In this document: piece by piece, positions 6,795 to 10,137 of the stretch
How the letters are laid out: every line of letters starts with the position of its first letter
How positions within the stretch are numbered: the first letter of the stretch is position 1
From: Actinomycetota bacterium
GTDB taxonomy: Bacteria > Actinomycetota > Acidimicrobiia > Acidimicrobiales > Acidimicrobiaceae
Direction of reading: 5' to 3'
Assembly: GCA_027318945.1 (NCBI GenBank)
Contig: DAHVOF010000236.1
Location: 1 to 10,137 of the forward strand
Length of the DNA: 10,137 nucleotides
Translations under genes and position numbers: made by a program
The notes under the pieces: generated by a model
Told to the model about the DNA's origin: nothing
Databases searched by the model: none
Seen by the model: only the letters and a program-made list of their open reading frames with translations

Positions 6795-7528
6795 GAGCGG
6801 CTGTCCCCGGCTACCTTGCCGTTCTCATGAAACAGTCGGAGGGTATTCTCGTCAGGCGGGTATGTTCCACGCAACGGTGCGCCGCCTCGTATTCGGCTGA
6901 GCAGAAACTCCTCGACCTCCTCCATTTCGACGGCCTCTCTCGCCACCTCAGCCACCAGGTTCCTCGGAATGCACACCACCCCGTCAGTATCTCCAACGAG
7001 TACGTCACCTGGATAGATAGGTACACCCGCGCAGCCAATCGGCACATTTATATCCACTGCATGATGCAAAGAGAGGTTTATCATGGCAGAGCGGCTCTTG
7101 GCATACACCGGAAAACCCATGCGGGAAATAGGCCCTGCGTCTCTCACTGAGCCATCGCTCACCATCCCGGCCACACCTCGCTGCTGCAGCCGAGTCATCA
7201 AGATTTCACCAGATGCAGCGGAGCGGTCAATTCCCCTGCAATCCATTACGAGAACCGAGCCTGGCGGTGCCTGCTCAACAGCCGCGCGCTGAGGGTGGTC
7301 ATAATCAGAGAAAGCCGAAAGAACATCGACATCCTCTCGCGCAGGAATATAACGCAGCGTGAAAGCCTCGCCTACCAGATTCTCACCGTATTGCCCCAGA
7401 GGTGAGAGACCGTGTAAGAAAGTATTGCGTAGTCCCCTCGAAAACAGGCGTGTTGAGAGGGTAGCAACGCTGACTCTACCGAGCATCCGTTTTATCTCGG
7501 GGTCGAGCCCTTCTTGCTGTGACATCAT
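6791..7528 (-). CDS. RraA family protein, 4-hydroxy-4-methyl-2-oxoglutarate (HMG) aldolase-like
   Basis: This is a 245-residue protein, or 244 from the second of two adjacent ATGs. Core motifs are LVGEAFTLRY (51-60), PGSVLVMDCRG (89-99), SGEILMTRLQQRGVAGMVSDGSVRD (106-130) with the metal/catalytic Arg129 and Asp130, and YPGDVLVGDTDGVVCIP (172-188). These are the signature of class II HMG/CHA aldolases, which split 4-hydroxy-2-oxo acids to pyruvate or decarboxylate oxaloacetate with a divalent metal. The short RraA RNase E inhibitors share the fold; the extended C-terminal helical tail (about 190-235) and the catabolic context favour an enzyme. It is the first operon gene, with a consensus AGGAGGT site upstream, and its TGA overlaps the RidA start as ATGA. 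Confidence 0.88.
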   Translation of the reverse strand: MMSQQEGLDPEIKRMLGRVSVATLSTRLFSRGLRNTFLHGLSPLGQYGENLVGEAFTLRYIPAREDVDVLSAFSDYDHPQRAAVEQAPPGSVLVMDCRGIDRSAASGEILMTRLQQRGVAGMVSDGSVRDAGPISRMGFPVYAKSRSAMINLSLHHAVDINVPIGCAGVPIYPGDVLVGDTDGVVCIPRNLVAEVAREAVEMEEVEEFLLSRIRGGAPLRGTYPPDENTLRLFHENGKVAGDSRS

Positions 7529-7533
7529 GAGTT

Positions 7534-7540
7534 ACCTCCT
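7534..7540 (-). promoter_or_regulatory. Consensus ribosome binding site of the first operon gene
   Basis: The minus strand reads AGGAGGT, 5 nt before the ATG at 7526-7528 and 8 nt before the ATG at 7523-7525. Either could be used; the second has the more usual spacing. Confidence 0.85.
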
Positions 7541-7669
7541 AAAGGATATCTGTCATTGAGGCACAAGCGCACCAAGCGGAACCTGATCCAATCGTTGACC
7601 ATCCCGAGCTGGAACATGTTCAGCAAACGTACCTAAAACGAACTTCCCCTTTGGAGACCTAATTGCAAT

Positions 7670-7680
7670 ATGTCAGACAT
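7670..7680. promoter_or_regulatory. Candidate GntR/FCD operator in the leader
   Basis: ATGTC-A-GACAT is a perfect 11-base palindrome, about 55 nt downstream of the predicted start. Its GTC-N-GAC core equals that of FadR sites (TGGTCNGACCA) and keeps the GT-N3-AC spacing of the FadR-subfamily consensus, though the outer T/A positions differ. An 8-base palindrome, ATTGCAAT (7662-7669), lies directly beside it. Confidence 0.4.
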
Positions 7681-7719
7681 CGGCCATGCCCGTGGCTCCG
7701 GGAAGTTCCTCAATAATTA

Positions 7720-7734
7720 AAGTAGTTATTACTT
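7720..7734. promoter_or_regulatory. Inverted repeat at the predicted transcription start
   Basis: AAGTA-GTTAT-TACTT has perfect 5-base arms with a 5-base centre. It lies immediately downstream of the -10 and spans the expected start site near 7733. It could be an operator or the first hairpin of the transcript. Confidence 0.3.
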
Positions 7735-7735
7735 G

Positions 7736-7748
7736 AGATATTATATCT
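7736..7748. promoter_or_regulatory. Operator-like perfect palindrome over the -10 box
   Basis: AGATAT-T-ATATCT is a perfect 13-base palindrome centred on 7742 and covering the whole -10 hexamer. A second, offset pair TGAGAT (7734-7739) / ATCTCA (7752-7757) encloses it. A protein bound here would block RNA polymerase. The operon's GntR protein is the natural candidate, but part of the symmetry arises from the AT-rich -10 itself. Confidence 0.4.
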
Positions 7749-7768
7749 GAAATCTCATACCTCGTCAA
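7740..7768 (-). promoter_or_regulatory. Sigma70-type promoter of the catabolic operon
   Basis: Read on the minus strand, TTGACG (7768-7763) is followed by a 17-nt spacer and a perfect TATAAT (7745-7740): 11 of 12 consensus positions at ideal spacing. Transcription would start near 7733, leaving a leader of about 205 nt before the RraA-like gene. It points into the eight-gene operon and is the only promoter of this quality I found in the window. Confidence 0.75.
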
Positions 7769-7812
7769 GCGGCTGGGTCCGATTACGCCAAAACATACAT
7801 GAAGAATTATTG

Positions 7813-7835
7813 TCTGCCAACTATTTGGTGGCAGA
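7813..7835. repeat. Seven-base-pair hairpin
   Basis: TCTGCCA (7813-7819) pairs with TGGCAGA (7829-7835) across a 9-nt loop. On the minus strand it is followed by CAATAATTCTT, which is not a proper T-tract, so a terminator protecting the operon promoter from upstream transcription is only a weak possibility. Confidence 0.35.
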
Positions 7836-7909
7836 TCCCAGCCCCAACCTATATGCCGCCATCCATTGCCAGATGAAAATACATTTTGGCATAGGCGGCT
7901 CGAGTGACC

Positions 7910-7948
7910 GTTAAGCGCACGGGTGCGAAACCCGCGCCTGCGCTTAAC
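7910..7948. repeat. Strong two-part hairpin, 9 + 5 bp
   Basis: GTTAAGCGC (7910-7918) pairs perfectly with GCGCTTAAC (7940-7948). Inside it CGGGT (7920-7924) pairs with ACCCG (7930-7934) around a GCGAA loop, leaving one unpaired base on one side and five on the other. No T-tract follows on either strand, so it is not a standard intrinsic terminator. It may be a structured RNA element or a recombination/IS remnant. Confidence 0.5.
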
Positions 7949-8019
7949 GCACTTCAACCCACGTGAAAAGCCAAATAACTCTTACAATCTGTTTTAAAGG
8001 GAGATAATTCGAATCGTAA

Positions 8020-8071
8020 GGAGTGCCAACCGAATTGATCGACACGGTTGTATAACCAATACTGTCACTCC
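8020..8071. repeat. Nested inverted repeats
   Basis: GGAGTG (8020-8025) pairs with CACTCC (8066-8071). One base inside, CAACCG (8027-8032) pairs with CGGTTG (8045-8050) across a 12-nt loop. The arms are perfect but short and the inner spacing is uneven, so significance is uncertain. Confidence 0.3.
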
Positions 8072-8309
8072 AAGGACTGAATTAATACCATGAGCATCCG
8101 CCCGCGGTTGAATGCAGAGCCGGAACGAGAGGAGATTCGGTCCCGTCTGGAACGCCAGTGAGCCGGGCAAACCCTCGTTTACATTGCGAGCCTGTTCTGT
8201 ATGTAGATCCTGATCAATAGAGAACCGCGAGAGCACGGCGGTGTATTTGTCGCTAAAGCACGCGGAAAAGAGCGCCACGCGAAGACAAATGCCCCCAGGA
8301 GCATTTTTG

Positions 8310-8360
8310 CCGCACGACTTTGTCCCCCCCCTTTTTTTTGGGGGGGGTCTCAACATGCGG
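8310..8360. repeat. Homopolymer hairpin C8-T8-G8
   Basis: Eight C (8324-8331), eight T (8332-8339) and eight G (8340-8347) follow each other directly, giving an 8-bp G:C stem closing a T8 loop. Short outer arms CCGCA (8310-8314) and TGCGG (8356-8360) extend the symmetry. There is no T-tract after the stem on either strand. Such a block is prone to slippage and to sequencing or assembly error, so exact run lengths may vary. Confidence 0.6.
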
Positions 8361-8638
8361 GAGATCCCATTGCCGATCCATCGAAGCGCGAACTTTCCCA
8401 GTGCTTGGGTCGTCGGGAAATTCTTTTGCGTTAGGAATGGGGGAAGGTCAAGGCATACGATGCGCTGCATTCCTGTGCCGAGAGAGCAACGGGCAAATTA
8501 GCATTTTCCCCTTGGGATGCCGAGGCGAGACCGGGCTTGCGTTCATTAGATAACGGCAGTGTTCGTGTCAGATTCCATCTCCGAAGAAGTGCTCCGTTAA
8601 CTTTGCTACCGCGCTATCCAGCTGACGGAGCCGCACAC

Positions 8639-9070
8639 TTAAAACGCTTCACGACGCAAGTACGTCAATGCGTCATAACACTTAGATGGACCTCTAACTC
8701 TCCAACGTTCAAGAAGACTGATATTGGATTGGGTATACAAATCGATCTGGTAATTATCGCAACCGCAAAGGTGTCCGTCCGACCAGTCACTCCGACGCAG
8801 ATCCAACTTAATATAATGCCGCCCATCTGGAAAACTTAGGTCGACTGAGCCGTCCTCGCACCTAGCTACGTTCAAGGCCCTAGCGGAGTGGCACTCGTAG
8901 CCATGAAAACGTAGTTTCCCGGCCTCCTTATAAAAACCACCTCCCGGAAACGCCTCCGTAACGACTGCACCTCCAACAAATGTCCCGGAAATCCCATTCT
9001 TACGGTCTTCTATCCATCGACTTAGCGTCCAACCCCCGAGAAGGAATTCGAATGTGTCAGCTATTTCCAT
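8639..9070 (-). CDS. DUF6314 family protein
   Basis: This is a 143-residue protein, full length for a DUF6314 protein, a small probable beta-barrel family of unknown function. Matching features along its length are LLGGWTLSR (10-18), the YKEAGKLRFHG strand (about 47-57), FPDGRHYIKLDL (80-91), a Cys-bearing GHLCGCDNY (99-107) and the C-terminal WRVRGPSKCYDALTYLRR (123-140). No signal peptide or membrane segment is seen, so it is probably cytosolic. The start at 9068-9070 has only a weak GGA directly before it. It is monocistronic as far as the sequence shows: over 1.1 kb separates it from the operon and about 500 bp from the oxidoreductase gene. I have no evidence that it takes part in the catabolic pathway. 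Confidence 0.75.
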   Translation of the reverse strand: MEIADTFEFLLGGWTLSRWIEDRKNGISGTFVGGAVVTEAFPGGGFYKEAGKLRFHGYECHSARALNVARCEDGSVDLSFPDGRHYIKLDLRRSDWSDGHLCGCDNYQIDLYTQSNISLLERWRVRGPSKCYDALTYLRREAF

Positions 9071-9223
9071 TCCGAGTCATGCTAGTAGCTATTAAAAATC
9101 AGCCGCGAATCCATTGCCTCTATCCCCACGTCAGCGACGAGGACGCCAAATTCCGAATCAGGCCGCCCTACTACTCAGCTAAGCATCGCGGATCCTTGCG
9201 AGCAACCAGGAACCAAAAACCAA

Positions 9224-9244
9224 CGCAACGTTAAAAACGCTGCG
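9224..9244 (-). terminator. Weak intrinsic terminator candidate
   Basis: CGCA/TGCG and CGTT/AACG pair around a short A-rich loop with one mismatch (4 + 4 bp). Read on the minus strand, the hairpin is followed by TTGGTTTTTGG, a broken T-rich run. It would stop minus-strand transcription coming from the oxidoreductase gene, about 350 nt past its stop codon, before the DUF6314 gene. Confidence 0.3.
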
Positions 9245-9410
9245 ATCTCACAACAAGATTTGGTCTCGCTTGCCAAAACTTGAACACATGCAGACAAGGG
9301 GTAGTCAAACCGTCTCGTGACACAACCATTTGTGCACAGACATGAGCTTGAATTTCAGCGCTAATTTCCATCGTGCCCGTCAACCCTTGAACTGTAGGCA
9401 CCCAAATCAT
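9231..9410 (-). CDS. Possible small hypothetical protein, 59 residues
   Basis: A minus-strand ATG (9408-9410), with GGGGA about 9 nt upstream, opens a 59-codon frame ending in TAA at 9231-9233. The frame is open 19 codons further upstream (to a TGA at 9468-9470) without another usual start codon. The peptide begins MIWVPTVQGL and ends near NLVVRSQRF; I recognise no family, signal peptide or transmembrane segment. Its stop lies inside a terminator-like hairpin (9224-9244). It could be a real small gene, a decayed fragment, or chance. Confidence 0.2.
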   Translation of the reverse strand: MIWVPTVQGLTGTMEISAEIQAHVCAQMVVSRDGLTTPCLHVFKFWQARPNLVVRSQRF

Positions 9411-9590
9411 GAATGCAATTCCCCAATACTGAACTTCCGCGTGCGGCGGAGGACGAAGGATGGCGACTCACCTGGTGAAACCAAGGCATGCCGAGCCACT
9501 CACAAAGAAACCCCATGTTGAAATTCAGAAGTCGTCGAGCATAGGCGGCTACTTTCCGCGCCAGGTGCCCATGTCAACTCAAATCTCGAG

Positions 9591-10137
9591 CTAGTTTGCA
9601 GCGCGACCAAGCTCCCCAAGCAGCTCATCGCCTTTCCGACGAGCCTGTCTGAGTGACGCATGCTTTATTTCCTCGTAGCCTCTAATATCCTCGGGCAGGC
9701 TGACAATTTGAGTAACCAGTCCGATATTTGTCGAATTCAAATTATCTAGCGCCGTCGCGACCAGGTCCGAGTACCACTTTGGAGCCTCACTCTCCTCACG
9801 GCGCAACTGAGAATGCGAAAAAGGATCAAGCCGCGTTGACCGCAAAAAACGCGCAGCCCTGAGAATGCGCAGCAGCCCTTTGAACCACGGTCCCAGCGCC
9901 ATCTTTTGTCTCATACCCAGCGAGCGCAGCAACGGTGGGTGCAGGTGGTATGTCACCCTCACTGGCGCTTCGAACGTTGCAGCTACCTGCTTTTCGAACG
10001 ACTCGGAAAGATATAGTCTCGCAACTTCATATTCATCCTTGTACGCCATCAATTTGTAAAGCTGGGCGGCCACAACTTTCGTAATCGAGAAGCTGGCAGG
10101 AAAAACATTGCTTTCTCTTTCACAGACTGCCGCAACA
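9591..10137 (-). CDS. Indolepyruvate ferredoxin oxidoreductase family protein, C-terminal part (5' end outside window)
   Basis: The frame is open from the right edge to TAG at 9591-9593, giving the last 181 residues. A GTG inside (10071-10073) is an internal valine, since the coding frame continues unbroken beyond it. Segments such as LYKLMAYKDEYEVARLYL, VRVTYHLHPPLLRSLGM, ALGPWFKGLLRIL, LDPFSHSQLRREE and EDIRGYEEIKH match the C-terminal region of the roughly 1,150-residue fused alpha/gamma-type indolepyruvate:ferredoxin oxidoreductases of Pseudomonadota. These cytosolic thiamine-diphosphate, iron-sulfur enzymes decarboxylate aryl- or branched 2-oxoacids to acyl-CoA and reduce ferredoxin. The tail looks complete. 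No operon partner is visible downstream. Confidence 0.9.
   Translation of the reverse strand, partial: VAAVCERESNVFPASFSITKVVAAQLYKLMAYKDEYEVARLYLSESFEKQVAATFEAPVRVTYHLHPPLLRSLGMRQKMALGPWFKGLLRILRAARFLRSTRLDPFSHSQLRREESEAPKWYSDLVATALDNLNSTNIGLVTQIVSLPEDIRGYEEIKHASLRQARRKGDELLGELGRAAN

Larger units (their letters stand above)
7529..8638. other. About 1.1-kb gap upstream of the operon: promoter and hairpins, no convincing gene
   Basis: No frame on either strand gives a protein I recognise. The low-numbered third holds the operon leader, promoter and operator-like palindromes. The rest holds hairpins at 7813-7835, 7910-7948, 8020-8071 and 8310-8360, and a far-spaced inverted repeat GCTCCGT/ACGGAGC (8591-8597 with 8625-8631) just past the DUF6314 stop. 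Frames open at 7673-7957 and 7994-8470 on the minus strand and 8241-8501 on the plus strand lack ribosome sites and family signatures. One tiny plus-strand ORF (ATG 8090, TGA 8159-8161, 23 residues, many Arg/Glu) has only AAGGA 13 nt upstream and is not convincing. Confidence 0.6.
9071..9590. other. 520-base gap between DUF6314 and oxidoreductase genes
   Basis: Apart from the possible 59-codon frame and the weak terminator described separately, I see no gene, RNA gene or repeat array here. A TTGACA on the minus strand (9572-9577) has no -10 hexamer at suitable spacing. Plus-strand frames at 8980-9234 and 9330-9521 have no recognisable protein features. Confidence 0.5.

Noticed and set aside
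7920..7934. T-arm of a tRNA (CGGGT-GCGAA-ACCCG)
   Set aside because: The loop is 5 rather than 7 bases and lacks TTCRA, and no D-arm, anticodon arm or acceptor stem can be drawn around it.
7910..7948. Integron attC site
   Set aside because: The inner arms GTTAAGC/GCTTAAC look similar, but the outer RYYYAAC and GTTRRRY boxes are absent and no cassette gene adjoins.
7673..7957. 94-codon minus-strand frame upstream of the operon
   Set aside because: It contains the promoter and both palindromes near the -10, lacks a ribosome site and resembles no family. At most it is a decayed remnant.
7994..8501. Frames on both strands at 7994-8470 (minus) and 8241-8501 (plus)
   Set aside because: Both run through the C8-T8-G8 block, show no family motifs and have no convincing ribosome site. 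They were considered as transposase remnants but no transposase signature was seen.
7889..9550. 12-base direct repeat GCATAGGCGGCT at 7889-7900 and 9539-9550
   Set aside because: A few 12-base matches are expected by chance in 10 kb. The flanks do not match and no element is bounded by them.
9572..9577. TTGACA on the minus strand as a promoter for the small ORF
   Set aside because: No -10-like hexamer lies 15-19 bases downstream; the nearest TATGCT is 28 bases away.

Overview
The window looks like chromosomal DNA of a moderately GC-rich Pseudomonadota, probably alpha- or betaproteobacterial. The evidence is the gene families: a fused-type indolepyruvate/2-oxoacid:ferredoxin oxidoreductase, a DUF6314 protein, an FCD-type GntR regulator, and a tightly overlapped catabolic operon with strong AGGAGGT-type ribosome sites. 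Genus cannot be told from sequence reading alone. All confident genes lie on the minus strand.

Region 163-7528 is one eight-gene operon read right to left: RraA-type aldolase/lyase, RidA-type enamine/imine deaminase, PLP-dependent ACC-deaminase/D-cysteine-desulfhydrase-type lyase, short-chain dehydrogenase, COG1228-type metal amidohydrolase, a second amidohydrolase of the Amidohydro_2/lactonase type, FCD GntR regulator, and a 2-oxoglutarate-semialdehyde-type aldehyde dehydrogenase. Six of the seven junctions overlap (four ATGA/GTGA, TAATG, TGATG) and the seventh has a 22-nt gap, so the genes are very probably co-transcribed and translationally coupled. A near-consensus sigma70 promoter (TTGACG-17-TATAAT) lies about 210 nt upstream of the first gene. 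A perfect palindrome overlaps its -10 box, and a GTC-N-GAC palindrome lies in the leader; either could be the operator of the operon's own GntR protein.

The set reads as a catabolic pathway for an unidentified, probably nitrogen-containing and amide- or lactone-bearing compound. The two hydrolases would open it, the SDR would oxidise an alcohol, the PLP enzyme would eliminate or deaminate, and RidA would hydrolyse the enamine/imine released. The RraA enzyme would cleave or decarboxylate an oxoacid, and the aldehyde dehydrogenase would deliver a carboxylate such as 2-oxoglutarate. I do not recognise this combination as a described pathway, and no transporter is present in the window.

Region 7529-8638 is about 1.1 kb without a convincing gene. 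It holds the promoter, operator-like palindromes and several hairpins, including an odd C8-T8-G8 homopolymer block. A DUF6314 gene (8639-9070) follows, then a further sparse gap with one possible 59-codon ORF and a terminator-like hairpin. The right edge holds the 3' end of an indolepyruvate ferredoxin oxidoreductase gene. The first 160 bases are unresolved, with frames running off the left edge on both strands.
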